From Tragulus kanchil (lineage: Eukaryota; Chordata; Mammalia; Artiodactyla; Tragulidae), in NCBI GenBank assembly GCA_022376925.1, contig JAIOJX010000024.1:166563608-166627607 (forward strand): 64,000 bases of DNA, written 5' to 3'. The position numbers and the translations under genes are program-made. Of the stretch, positions 11,800 to 22,850 are shown one piece after another. The notes beneath the pieces were generated by a model. It worked only from the letters and a program-made list of their open reading frames with translations, had not been told where the DNA came from and did not search any database. Positions within the stretch are counted from its first letter, which is position 1. Every line of letters starts with the position of its first letter.

Positions 11800-13430
11800 C
11801 CTGGGCCTCTACCTGTAAAGCCGTCCCCCTGAGAGACAGCACCGGTCAGCAGGACTCTCTCACAAAGGCAGTCTTCAAGGGGGCTCTGCTCTGGAAGCCC
11901 TGCTTCCAAGTCCCCTACGTCAAGGCCATCAGGCAGGGAAGGAGGAGTGGAGATGGTCAGTGTATATTGATCAGGCCTCATTCAAACAGCACTATAATAC
12001 ATTTTATGTAACAGCTTCCAGGCAAAATTTTTTTAAAAACCCTCAAAAGCCTCTGAAGTATCAGCAAAAACATTAGACTGAGTGGCAGGAAAGCTGGATT
12101 CTAGTTCAAGTTCTATCCTTAACTCATGGTAAGAGCCTCACACCTCTCTTAACCTCTCCAGACTTCATTTCTTCATCAGTAAAAGGAGGAGGCTATACTG
12201 AACCATCCTAAAGACTCCTTCCAGACATAAAATTCTGTGAACAAGAGCCTTTGGTCATATATAAGAAACACATTAGAGAAATGAGCTCAAAATTCTAAAA
12301 CAGGGTAAAGGGTTCAGTGTAGACATCAAAAGCAAATTTACGGGGAGAGGAGAAAAAAATTCCTCAAAAATTATAAGGGGTACTTTCATTGTTTTGTTTT
12401 GTTTTTTTCTTGTTTAGCATCCAGTTCTTTATTTTTCTCCCCCACTCCAGGAAGACTCCTCTGACCCTACCTGCTTAGCTCTTAATGGTGTCACACCCTC
12501 CTGAACTCTCTCCTCAAAGCTCTTTTCAACTTTCCCTTACAGTCCTTGGGAAGCACTTGTCTCATGCGGGTATTCAGCCACAGATGGAGTTTACCACCCA
12601 CTCTGAGCCGTATTCCAAAGCCACTTGACTCCAGGAAGAGCCGGTCTGGTGCGCCAGGGGCTGCTACCAGCCTCACACCAGCCACAGGCTGGGCGTCCAC
12701 CAGCAGGAGCAACCAGCTCTTCTCAAGGCTTCCCTTATTTCTTAGGGGACAACCGCACCTGTGTGCTTTGAGTGCATGTGAGTCCAGTGGACGGATTCCA
12801 TTCGCCTGGCTTCGGGACTCTGGCAGGTGATCCAGGTCAAGGCAATCTCTATGTCAGATTCCTGAGCCAGAGTGACTGGTTTAGGAAAGAAGCTAACTGC
12901 ATGGTCCAATTACAGCTAATCCCAAGACTTTCTGAAGCAACAAGACAGTAATTCATTTTCATTCTCCCGTTCTCCCTCTTTCCTCTCCTCACTGCCTTTC
13001 CCTCTCTCGCCTTCTCCCGCTCTGCCTCTCTTTTATGTCAGTGTTGAAACCAGGAAAATAAAAGTCTAAAGTTTTCCAGGATCACCAACTAGGGAGGGTC
13101 TGCCTGAGAGTAAACAGAGGAAATTTTTAGAAAGAAGTCACATCCTGCTGAATGTTGAAATAGTTGTTGAAATAGTTTACCCATGAATTGTCACACATAA
13201 AATATATTAAGTGAATTTAGATGTCGGCCACTTACAACCAAGATTCCAAAACAGTTGCTCTATTGAATAAAGAGTTTTTCAATTAAAGAAAAAATAGTGC
13301 TCAAAGTATATAATCCAGATTGTATATATCCAGTTCATCTTCTTACCTGTTATAATTAACACATAGCCCAGCAGATTCAGAATCGACCTGTTTGATGTGG
13401 CTTCTCTAAAATAACTACTAGGTAATTAAC
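11800..13430. other. Intronic sequence with a weak MIR-like stretch
   Basis: Non-repetitive intron. The stretch 12080-12240 (ggattctagttcaag, taacctctccagacttcatttc) resembles a plus-strand MIR. Nothing else is recognised. The open frames here have no homology I can name. Confidence 0.45.
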
Positions 13431-13716
13431 TGGTTAGTGGGCTTCCCTGGTGGTCCAGTGGGTAAGGACACCGCCTTGCAGTGCAAGGAGCACCAGTTCA
13501 ATCCCTGGCCTGGGAAGATTCCACGTGCCGCGGAGCGGCTGGACTGATGTGTCCAATCACCGAGCCGGAGTTCTGGAGCGCATGCGCCCAGAGCCGGTGC
13601 TCTGCAACGACAGACACCACCGCAATGGGAGGCCCACAGGAGCCAAAGAACAAAGATGGAAATAAATGAAAAACCAATAGAAGTGGCTAAAAAAAAAAAA
13701 AAAAACTGGTTAGCAT
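13429..13716 (+). mobile_element. tRNA-Glu SINE, distinctive 3' end (copy 2)
   Basis: Full-length copy from ggcttccctggtggtccag to aatagaagtggct and 17 A. Flanked by the target-site duplication aactggttag at 13429-13438 and about 13705-13714. The pol III boxes tggtccagtgg and ggtgcaaggagcaccagttcaat are slightly worn in the B box. A truncated duplicate (lacking head and some internal bases) follows at 14639-14843. Confidence 0.9.
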
Positions 13717-14326
13717 GAGCCACTTACATGTAGACTCTTTGATTTATGCCTTTCCTTCCTGAAATATCAGTAAAATTTGAAAGTTCATGTAGTTTCGAAT
13801 TTTAGTCAAGTGGAAAGAAAAATAAAGGTTGCCAGCTATCAAGGAACCACTCAAAACTATAAAAAAAAAAAAAGTTACAGTGAAATAATGTATAGCATGG
13901 AGCATTTACTTTATATGTGTGTAAAAATATGTCATTGTTCTTAAATGAAAATAAAATTTGCCAAATTAAGTACCACAAACTACTAGTCAGCTAGACTCTT
14001 GCTTCAACTCTATTAGTACCCGTACTGTGAATGGGACAGGGAGAGGAAGGAAGGAGGCTGTGAAGAGCTCTGGTTTGGTTCAAATAAAGTGCAAGGCAGT
14101 ATTTTTAAATGACCTCAGTGTTTAAAATGACAAATGCACTAGTTTTTACCCATTCCCAACCCTCCCACACTTGTGAAGAGAAACAGCCATAAAAACATTA
14201 AAATCTGATAAGGCTACTTTTTCTCTAAGCATGAACATTGAGCTAAGTAAAATAACTTTTTTTTTTTTCAACTTATATGAATACTTTCCGCAAACAGATG
14301 ATGAAGACATACAACCTAAACATTAC

Positions 14327-14440
14327 CTGTAAGATCAGAAGGAAAAGGAAATACGCATTTGCTGCTCTTTGGAACTGTTCAAATAAATTAATTGGCAGGA
14401 AGGTGAGAATGTTGTACTTGGATGTGTGAATGCGATTATC
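14327..14440 (-). CDS. ATP8B4: ATP8B4 coding exon (N-terminus to TM1), first copy
   Basis: Exon of a class 1 P4-ATPase, a membrane flippase that moves phospholipid to the cytosolic leaflet, normally with a CDC50 (TMEM30) subunit. The minus-strand reading is 38 whole codons (114 bp, phase 0 at both ends), beginning [14 protein letters not shown], then [13 protein letters not shown], and ending LLILQ at the start of TM1. These are hallmark P4-ATPase N-terminal motifs; the exact wording fits ATP8B4 better than ATP8B1 or ATP8B2 as I recall them. The acceptor is TTTTTCAG just above 14440 and the donor is GTAATG just below 14327. The next two exons of the same protein follow in order at lower coordinates. 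The exon occurs twice more at 15464 and 16602, so its true copy number is uncertain. Confidence 0.93.
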
Positions 14441-15463
14441 CTGAAAAAGAAACAGCATCACATTAGTCGGGGATGAGGCATGGCTCTTTACCAGAAATAG
14501 CTCTAAGCTTATAAGGTTGAGCATGAGTTATGCCAGAGCAAGAAAGATAAGCCAATTAGCTAGGCTCTTAAGGGTTCATTTTTCCCAAGATGACATGCTC
14601 CTCATACAAGATGAGGGGCTCCTGGTGCAGGGGGCAAGGAGCACCAGTTCAATCCCTGGCCTGGGAACCGGGACGCTGGACTGATGTGTCCAATCACCGA
14701 GCCGGAGTTCTGGAGCGCATGCGCCCAGAGCCGGTGCTCTGCAACGACAGACACCACCGCAATGGGAGGCCCACAGGAGCCAAAGAACAAAGATGGAAAT
14801 AAATGAAAAACCAATAGAAGTGGCTAAAAAAAAAAAAAAAAACTGGTTAGCATGAGCCACTTACATGTAGACTCTTTGATTTATGCCTTTCCTTCCTGAA
14901 ATATCAGTAAAATTTGAAAGTTCATGTAGTTTCGAATTTTAGTCAAGTGGAAAGAAAAATAAAGGTTGCCAGCTATCAAGGAACCACTCAAAACTATAAA
15001 AAAAAAAAAAGTTACAGTGAAATAATGTATAGCATGGAGCATTTACTTTATATGTGTGTAAAAATATGTCATTGTTCTTAAATGAAAATAAAATTTGCCA
15101 AATTAAGTACCACAAACTACTAGTCAGCTAGACTCTTGCTTCAACTCTATTAGTACCCGTACTGTGAATGGGACAGGGAGAGGAAGGAAGGAGGCTGTGA
15201 AGAGCTCTGGTTTGGTTCAAATAAAGTGCAAGGCAGTATTTTTAAATGACCTCAGTGTTTAAAATGACAAATGCACTAGTTTTTACCCATTCCCAACCCT
15301 CCCACACTTGTGAAGAGAAACAGCCATAAAAACATTAAAATCTGATAAGGCTACTTTTTCTCTAAGCATGAACATTGAGCTAAGTAAAATAACTTTTTTT
15401 TTTTTCAACTTATATGAATACTTTCCGCAAACAGATGATGAAGACATACAACCTAAACATTAC

Positions 15464-15577
15464 CTGTAAGATCAGAAGGAAAAGGAAATACGCATTTGCT
15501 GCTCTTTGGAACTGTTCAAATAAATTAATTGGCAGGAAGGTGAGAATGTTGTACTTGGATGTGTGAATGCGATTATC
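15464..15577 (-). CDS. ATP8B4: ATP8B4 114-bp exon, second copy
   Basis: Same 114-bp exon as at 14327-14440, displaced by 1137 bp, with the same 38 codons, the same TTTCAG acceptor and the same GTAATG donor. Flanking intron is equally identical, so this is a whole-segment duplication and not retroposition. If it were real and spliced in, it would add 38 residues in frame and repeat TM1, which would be topologically disruptive. I think it is more likely one of the window-wide false tandem duplications. I cannot tell which copy is authentic. Confidence 0.75.
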
Positions 15578-16601
15578 CTGAAAAAGAAACAGCATCACAT
15601 TAGTCGGGGATGAGGCATGGCTCTTTACCAGAAATAGCTCTAAGCTTATAAGGTTGAGCATGAGTTATGCCAGAGCAAGAAAGATAAGCCAATTAGCTAG
15701 GAAATTTAAAACTCTGTGTGGGCCAAGGGTTTCATTTTTCCCAAGATGACATGCTCCTCATACAAGATGAAATTGCCGTTCAATGCCATAAAATCACCCA
15801 TGACTTTAAAATTTATCGAGTGCGAAAGTCTGTCCCTGACATTTTTTATTAGTATGCATTCATTTACTTGGCAGCCATTCCTTGAGAACCTACTGAGCTC
15901 GTGCTGGGATTTGCGATGCAAAAAGAATTTCAGAAATCACCAGTTTCATCTTCCCAAACCATGGCCCATTAGATAACTCTGACAAGGGGCCCCTAGGTCT
16001 ATCTTTGAAAGTCTTCTGATGGAACACTGACCACCTTACAAGGCAACCTGTTTCCATTTCAGAATGGAAAATGCTAGAAAGATCTTTGTTATGCGGGACT
16101 CAAATCTTCCTCCCTGTAAATTGTGCCATGTGTCACATTTCATCCCTGGGGTAACTGAAATTAAGTCTAAGTGCTTTCCACGTTGACAGTCTTCGAATAT
16201 TTGAGGATGGCTCACAGGACTCCCCTAAATCTTCTGCACTGTGATCTAGACATCCCCCAAGTCCTCAGCCATCCTGGTCAGCCTGTTCTGCATTCATTCC
16301 AACCAAGACCTCACTGTTACTACACAGTATTTAGAAGCAAACACATAGTGCAGATCTGGCTCAACACGTCCGTGCACAAAAAAGACTTTGATGTTCTGTG
16401 TTCTGCATTGTTGTACTAACTTGCCTTAAAATTTCATTAGCCTTCCGTCAATTAATCTCATTGTTTTTGTCAACTCTTATTAAGTTTTGATGAACTCAAC
16501 TCTCAAGGTCTTTTAATCAGTATTTGGTCTCCTTTTTCTAAGCATGAACTGTTTCTTTTTTCAACTTATATGAATACTTTCCAAACAGATGATGGAAAAA
16601 A

Positions 16602-16713
16602 GTAAGATCAGAAGGAAAAGGAAATACGCATTTGCTGCTCTTTGGAACTGTTCAAATAAATTAATTGGCAGGAAGGTGAGAATGTTGTACTTGGATGTGT
16701 GAATGCGATTATC
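16602..16713 (-). pseudogene. ATP8B4: ATP8B4 114-bp exon, third copy lacking its splice donor
   Basis: Third copy of the exon, 1136 bp beyond the second. The acceptor side and nearly all codons are identical, but the last exon bases and the donor are lost: about 20 bases present near 14308-14328 are replaced by a short A-run (16597-16601), so reading continues into intron with no GT. The damage lies next to a duplication joint (about 16530-16560) where other bases are also missing. That pattern suits a low-quality assembly end better than an evolved pseudoexon. Confidence 0.75.
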
Positions 16714-17669
16714 CTGAAAAAGAAACAGCATCACATTAGTCGGGGATGAGGCATGGCTCTTTACCAGAAATAGCTCTAAGCTTATAAGGTTGAGCATGAG
16801 TTATGCCAGAGCAAGAAAGATAAGCCAATTAGCTAGGAAATTTAAAACTCTGTGTGGGCCAAGGGTTTCATTTTTCCCAAGATGACATGCTCCTCATACA
16901 AGATGAAATTGCCGTTCAATGCCATAAAATCACCCATGACTTTAAAATTTATCGAGTGCGAAAGTCTGTCCCTGACATTTTTTATTAGTATGCATTCATT
17001 TACTTGGCAGCCATTCCTTGAGAACCTACTGAGCTCGTGCTGGGATTTGCGATGCAAAAAGAATTTCAGAAATCACCAGTTTCATCTTCCCAAACCATGG
17101 CCCATTAGATAACTCTGACAAGGGGCCCCTAGGTCTATCTTTGAAAGTCTTCTGATGGAACACTGACCACCTTACAAGGCAACCTGTTTCCATTTCAGAA
17201 TGGAAAATGCTAGAAAGATCTTTGTTATGCGGGACTCAAATCTTCCTCCCTGTAAATTGTGCCATGTGTCACATTTCATCCCTGGGGTAACTGAAATTAA
17301 GTCTAAGTGCTTTCCACGTTGACAGTCTTCGAATATTTGAGGATGGCTCACAGGACTCCCCTAAATCTTCTGCACTGTGATCTAGACATCCCCCAAGTCC
17401 TCAGCCATCCTGGTCAGCCTGTTCTGCATTCATTCCAACCAAGACCTCACTGTTACTACACAGTATTTAGAAGCAAACACATAGTGCAGATCTGGCTCAA
17501 CACGTCCGTGCACAAAAAAGACTTTGATGTTCTGTGTTCTGCATTGTTGTACTAACTTGCCTTAAAATTTCATTAGCCTTCCGTCAATTAATCTCATTGT
17601 TTTTGTCAACTCTTATTAAGTTTTGATGAACTCAACTCTCAAGGTCTTTATAAATCAGTATTAAATGAG

Positions 17670-18090
17670 GTCTCCCCTTCCTAAACATTCCTAAACATTC
17701 ACAGGTGCCTTTTTTAAATACTGATGATCTTTCATAATATTTCTATTATAGAAGTAAAATGAAAAAAAATGAATCTTGAGTGTGCTATCACAAAGTATTA
17801 AATACTCCTCCCAACTTTGTGTCATCCAAAAATTTCAAACACGTGCCTTTTATATAGTCTTCCAAAGCTATATAAAACTAATTCATTAAGAAGTACAGAG
17901 CTGAAAACAAAAAAATTAAAGAAATAAAACTATGACAAGCTACTAGAGATTTCTCCACAGATTATTGTTGCTATCTTTTTCAAGTGTTTACATAAAACAT
18001 ACTAAATGTTTTCTTTAACAATTGATAAATCTAGCTATGTTCGCCTGAGAATTAACATGATCTTATTCACAAACATAGCAGAATAAATTT
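17670..18090. other. AT-rich intron, nothing recognised
   Basis: Poly-A-rich, low-complexity intron following block 5. No exon or repeat family identified. Confidence 0.45.
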
Positions 18091-18257
18091 GGTGTGACAA
18101 ATCTTTTTTTTTCTTTAATTTATTTGGCCATGCTGGGTCTTAGTTGAAGCATATGGGATCGAGTTCCCTGACAAGGGATTGAACCTGGACCCCACTGCAT
18201 TGGGAACACAGAGTCTTAACCACTGGAGCACCAGAGAAGTCTCTGGTGTGAGAATCT
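18091..18257 (-). mobile_element. tRNA-derived SINE, minus strand
   Basis: Body 18104-18242 reads on the minus strand as a CHR-1/ART2A-like SINE with a ggttcaatccctt B box. Target-site duplication ggtgtgacaaatct / ggtgtgagaatct lies at 18091 and 18245. Its copy from block 6 is at 19261-19400. Confidence 0.82.
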
Positions 18258-18444
18258 GTAATGACACTCAGACCAGCATGTCCAGAGAATTTCCATCCAC
18301 TAACATCATAAAATGAAGATTAGTCCATGAGCCTTTTTCTAAATTTATATTTTATTGACGTATAGTTGATTTACTATGCTTTGTTAGTTCCTGTACACCA
18401 CAAAATGATTCACATATATATATACACACACACACATATATATA

Positions 18445-18477
<33 letters not shown>

Positions 18478-19605
18478 TCATTTCAATATTCTTTCCATTA
18501 TGCTTTAATACAGGGTATTAAATACAGTTCTCTGTGCTACAGAATCAGCCCTTACTCTGTATCTGTTCTATGCACAATCACTTGCATCTGCTAGCTCCAA
18601 ATTCCTCGTCCACCATTCTGCCACCACCCTTCCCCTTGGCAATCCACAAGTCTGTTCTCTACGTCTATGGGTCTGTTCTGTTTCATAAATAAGTTTGTGC
18701 CATATTTTATTTTTAATTAACTTTTATTAGTGTATACCTGCTTTACGATGTTGTGTTGTGTCATATTTTAGATTCCATATGTAAGTGATATCAAACGGTA
18801 TTTGTATTCCTCTAACTTAGTTCACTTAGTAAGTGAAGGTCCATAATCTCTAGGTCCATCCTTGTTGCTACAAATAGCATTACTTTAGTATTTTTTATGG
18901 CTGAGCAGTATTGCATTGTATATGTGTGCATACGTATAAGCATATACACATATATGTCACATCTTCACGGTGGGATTGCTGGATCATATGGCAACTCCAT
19001 TCTTAGCTTTTTGAGGAACCTCCAGTGTTTTCCACAGTCACTTACGTTCCCACCAACAGCATCTGTAATGTGTAAATTACAGCCATTCAGATGGGTGTGA
19101 GGTGATACTTCATCATAGATCTGATCCTCTACTAATTAGCAATGCTGACCATCTTTTCATGCGCTATTGGCCTTCTGTATGTTCTCTTTGGAAAAATGTC
19201 TATTTAGGACTTAAGCCCATTTGGGGGATTGGGTTGTTTGTCTCGTGTGAGATTTTTCAAATCTTTTTTCTTTAATTTATTTGGCCATGCTGGGTCTTAG
19301 TTGAAGCATATGGGATCGAGTTCCTGACAAGGATTGAACCTGGACCCCACTGCATTGGGAACACAGAGTCTTAACCACTGGAGCACCAGAGAAGTCTCTG
19401 GTGTGAGAATCTGTAATGACACTCAGACCAGCATGTCCAGAGAATTTCCATCCACTAACATCATAAAATGAAGATTAGTCCATGAGCCTTTTTCTAAATT
19501 TATATTTTATTGACGTATAGTTGATTTACTATGCTTTGTTAGTTCCTGTACACCACAAAATGATTCACATATATATATACACACACACACACACACATAT
19601 ATATA

Positions 19606-19638
<33 letters not shown>

Positions 19639-20400
19639 TCATTTCAATATTCTTTCCATTATGCTTTAATACAGGGTATTAAATACAGTTCTCTGTGCTA
19701 CAGAATCAGCCCTTACTCTGTATCTGTTCTATGCACAATCACTTGCATCTGCTAGCTCCAAATTCCTCGTCCACCATTCTGCCACCACCCTTCCCCTTGG
19801 CAATCCACAAGTCTGTTCTCTACGTCTATGGGTCTGTTCTGTTTCATAAATAAGTTTGTGCCATATTTTATTTTTAATTAACTTTTATTAGTGTATACCT
19901 GCTTTACGATGTTGTGTTGTGTCATATTTTAGATTCCATATGTAAGTGATATCAAACGGTATTTGTATTCCTCTAACTTAGTTCACTTAGTAAGTGAAGG
20001 TCCATAATCTCTAGGTCCATCCTTGTTGCTACAAATAGCATTACTTTAGTATTTTTTATGGCTGAGCAGTATTGCATTGTATATGTGTGCATACGTATAA
20101 GCATATACACATATATGTCACATCTTCACGGTGGGATTGCTGGATCATATGGCAACTCCATTCTTAGCTTTTTGAGGAACCTCCAGTGTTTTCCACAGTC
20201 ACTTACGTTCCCACCAACAGCATCTGTAATGTGTAAATTACAGCCATTCAGATGGGTGTGAGGTGATACTTCATCATAGATCTGATCCTCTACTAATTAG
20301 CAATGCTGACCATCTTTTCATGCGCTATTGGCCTTCTGTATGTTCTCTTTGGAAAAATGTCTATTTAGGACTTAAGCCCATTTGGGGGATTGGGTTGTTT
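18101..20400. repeat. Direct tandem duplication 6 (18101-19240 / 19261-20400)
   Basis: Offset 1157-1161 bp. Contains a minus-strand SINE, the L1 3' end and a CA/TG simple repeat that is a few bases longer in the second copy. Joint linker is 19241-19260. Confidence 0.95.
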
Positions 20401-20640
20401 GTTTTCTATTGAGGTATATGAGATGTTTGCGTGTGATGGCGTGTCACTTGTATCATCTCCAAATACTTCCTCCCAGTCCATAGACTGACTTTTCTTTTTG
20501 TTTCTGGTTTCCTTTGCTGTGCAAAAGTTTATAAGTTTGATTTGGTTCCCCATTTGTTTATTTTTACTTTTATTCCTACTGCCTTGGGAGGCTGACCTAA
20601 GAAAACACTCGTAAAATTAATGTCAGAGAATCTTTTTAGT
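18334..20640 (-). mobile_element. L1 3' half (ORF2 C-terminus and 3' UTR), antisense
   Basis: Plus-strand reading runs 3' UTR first (ttttattgacgtatagttgattta), then ORF2 C-terminal sequence in antisense (gggattgctggatcatatgg, gaaaaatgtctatttagg, tttcctttgctgtgcaaaag). Many frame breaks, so inactive. The internal part 18101-19240 is duplicated at 19261-20400. It is on the same strand as the L1 5' region at 20640-22850. Confidence 0.85.
18418..18478. repeat. TA/CA/TG/TA compound microsatellite, self-complementary
   Basis: (TA)n(CA)n(TA)n(TG)n(TA)n within the L1 3' UTR, an inverted arrangement able to fold into a hairpin. Copy at 19569-19640 is longer by four bases in total. Confidence 0.85.
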
Positions 20641-22850
20641 TTATGTATTGACTTATTTAAGTGACTTACTTTCTAGTTGTAATTTTGTCTTTTCTATCAA
20701 TTCTTACTTGTTTTCTATTTAGAGACAAATTTTCAATATTTCTTTTAGAATAGCTTTAGTATTGCTATATTCTACGAGTTTTTGCTTGCTGAAGAAATTC
20801 TTTATATCTCCTCTATTCTAAATGATAATCTTGCAAGGTGGAGTATCTTGGGCTACAGGTTTTTCCCTTTCATAAGTTTGGATATATCTTGCCATTCCCT
20901 TCTGACCCGTGATATTTCTGTAGAGAAATTAGCTGATAGCCTCTTGGAGATTCCCTGGTAACTACAAATAACTGTTTTTCTCTTGCTGCCTTAGAATCTT
21001 CCCTTTAACCTTTGCCATTTTAATTGCATTGTGTCTCGGGGTAGATCTGTTTGGTTCCTCTTCTTTTGAACCTCATGCTTCCTGTACCTGAAATTCTGTT
21101 TCCTTTAGGTTTGGTAGTTCTAAGCCATAATTTCTTCAAATATGTTTTTGATCCCCTTTTTTCTTTCTTTGCCTTCTAGGACCCCTATTATGTGTAGACT
21201 GGCACACTTTATATTATTCCATGAAAAAGTGTGAAAATGAAAATGTTACTTGCTCAGTCATGTCCAGCTCTTTGCGACCTCAATGAGCAGACTGTAGCCC
21301 GCCAGGCTCCGCTGTCCGTGGAATTCTCCAGGCAAGAATACTGGAGTGGGTAGCCACTGTCTTCTGCAGGAGATCTTCTTGACCCAGAAACTAAACCCAG
21401 GTTTCCTGCACTGCAGGTGGATTCTTTACCATCTGAGCCACCAGGAAGTATCCCTTAGATCTTGTATATTGTTTTTTTTTTTTTCTTTCCATCTGCTGTT
21501 ACGATTGAGTGATTTCCATTATTCTATCTTTCAGATCACTTACTTATTTTTCTGCATTATTGAGTTTTCCATTTATTGCCTTTCGCTCAGGTTTCTTCTC
21601 AGCCAATGAGTTTTCTAATTTTTCTTGGTTCATCTTCATACTTTCTAGGTCCTTTTTAAAACAATGCGCATTTCTATCAGTAGTCTTTCTTAATTCCTTT
21701 ATTATTTTGATTACCTCCTCTTTTAAATTCGGAGGCTATTAGACTGGCGATGTCTGTTTCATTGTTTCTTCTTTCCGGGGCATTCTCTTGATCTTTTCAT
21801 TAGGAATGGTTCCTCTGCTCTTCATGTTACTTATGTTTTTCTTGCTCTGTGAATTTAGAAGCAGCCGTTGTCTGCTGCGGTCTTGGACAGCGGTTTTGAC
21901 GGGGGAGCGCTTCTGGGCAGCGCACGTGAGTCTAACGGTCTGGGTGCACGGGCTGTTTCCAGAGTGGGTGACTGCGCGTGCTTCGGCCTGTGCTGTTTGC
22001 TCTCTCCCTGGCAAAGGGATGAGCCGAGCCGGCACTGGGCACCGAGCAGCGCCGCCTCTCTGCTGGATGGCGTCGCGGTCCTGCCGGGTCGGGGCTGCGC
22101 CGCGGTGTGTGCAGCGCAGGCCCCTGGGTTCATTGCTGGGCGCTGACGTGCAGCAGGCAGGCTGGACAGTCCCCTCCTCCTCTGGGCGCGCCCACCAGAG
22201 GCCGCTCTAGGGCGGCACCTGTCGCCTGCGGCACAGGCCCACCGAGTGCTCAGTCCCACCCCAGCCTGGGGAGGCTGGAGCTCGGGGAGACGGCGGCGCG
22301 TCCGCTGCGGGCTCCGCGAGTGGGGCTGCCCCACTCCCTTCGTGCACCTGTTAGCAAGGCCGCTTCCCTGCTCTGCAGGCCCGCGGTCCTTCTCCCTCTA
22401 GTCTCCGGTTGCAGCCTGTACCCCCGTCCAGCCCTGCAGCCTGTCACCCCCAAGCCTCTCCCCAGATCTGTCCCCACAGGAAGGGGCACAGGCTGCCTGT
22501 ACCCGCCTCTCTCTGTTCTTGCCACAAACCAGCTTCTGTGCTCCCTCAGGAGCCTGAAGCTCCCTCTCAGCCCCGGCTGGCCTCCCTGTAGTGGAAGGGC
22601 TTCCCAGGGTGAGGAACATTGCCTCCTTCGCCGCCTCCCTCCCAAAGGGTGCCATCCAGACTCCTTTCCTTTCTTTCATCCTACTCAGCATGTGGTGATC
22701 TTTCTTGCCATTTTGACTGTCCGAGACCTTCTGCCAAGCGTTCAGTAGGTATTCTGTGAGGACCGTTCCACATGCAGACATATTACCGATCCATCTGTGA
22801 AAGGAGATGATCTCCTCGGCCGTCCTGACTGGCGCCTCCTCCCGTGTGCC
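20640..22850 (-). mobile_element. L1 5' region (5' UTR and upstream of ORF1), antisense, GC-rich
   Basis: Antisense words cttctgacc-gtgatatttctg, ttttaattgcattgtgtctc, gattgagtgatttccattat and, at the end, gttcagtaggtattctgtgag match what I recall of the artiodactyl L1 5' UTR in antisense. 21870-22640 is very GC- and CpG-rich, as L1 promoters are. Interrupted by a Bov-tA at 21229-21449. With the 3' half at 18334-20640 it would make one L1 lacking most of ORF1 and ORF2. Its 5' end is repeated at 23515-23950. Confidence 0.7.
21229..21449 (-). mobile_element. Bov-tA SINE inside L1
   Basis: Minus-strand Bov-tA: plus strand shows cagtcatgtccagctctttg, ggaattctccaggcaagaat and, at the tRNA-like end, accatctgagccaccaggaa. 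It interrupts L1 5' sequence, so it is younger than that L1. Confidence 0.88.

Larger units (their letters stand above)
13483..15768. repeat. Direct tandem duplication 4 (13483-14625 / 14632-15768)
   Basis: Offset 1137 bp through most of its length. It contains the 3' part of a SINE and the 114-bp ATP8B4 exon. At the joint the first copy loses about 20 bases of intron (14563-14578 against 15700-15728), and the second copy loses about 14 bases of the SINE. Confidence 0.93.
15405..17666. repeat. Direct tandem duplication 5 (15405-16530 / 16561-17666)
   Basis: Offset 1136 bp. It overlaps block 4, giving a third exon copy. The joint region 16520-16605 is missing several short pieces, including the exon splice donor. 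Confidence 0.93.

Noticed and set aside
22107..22748. Longest open frame of the window (213 codons, plus strand)
   Set aside because: Lies in the GC-rich antisense L1 5' region, where stop codons are rare by composition. Pro/Ser/Arg-rich with no domain or splice context.
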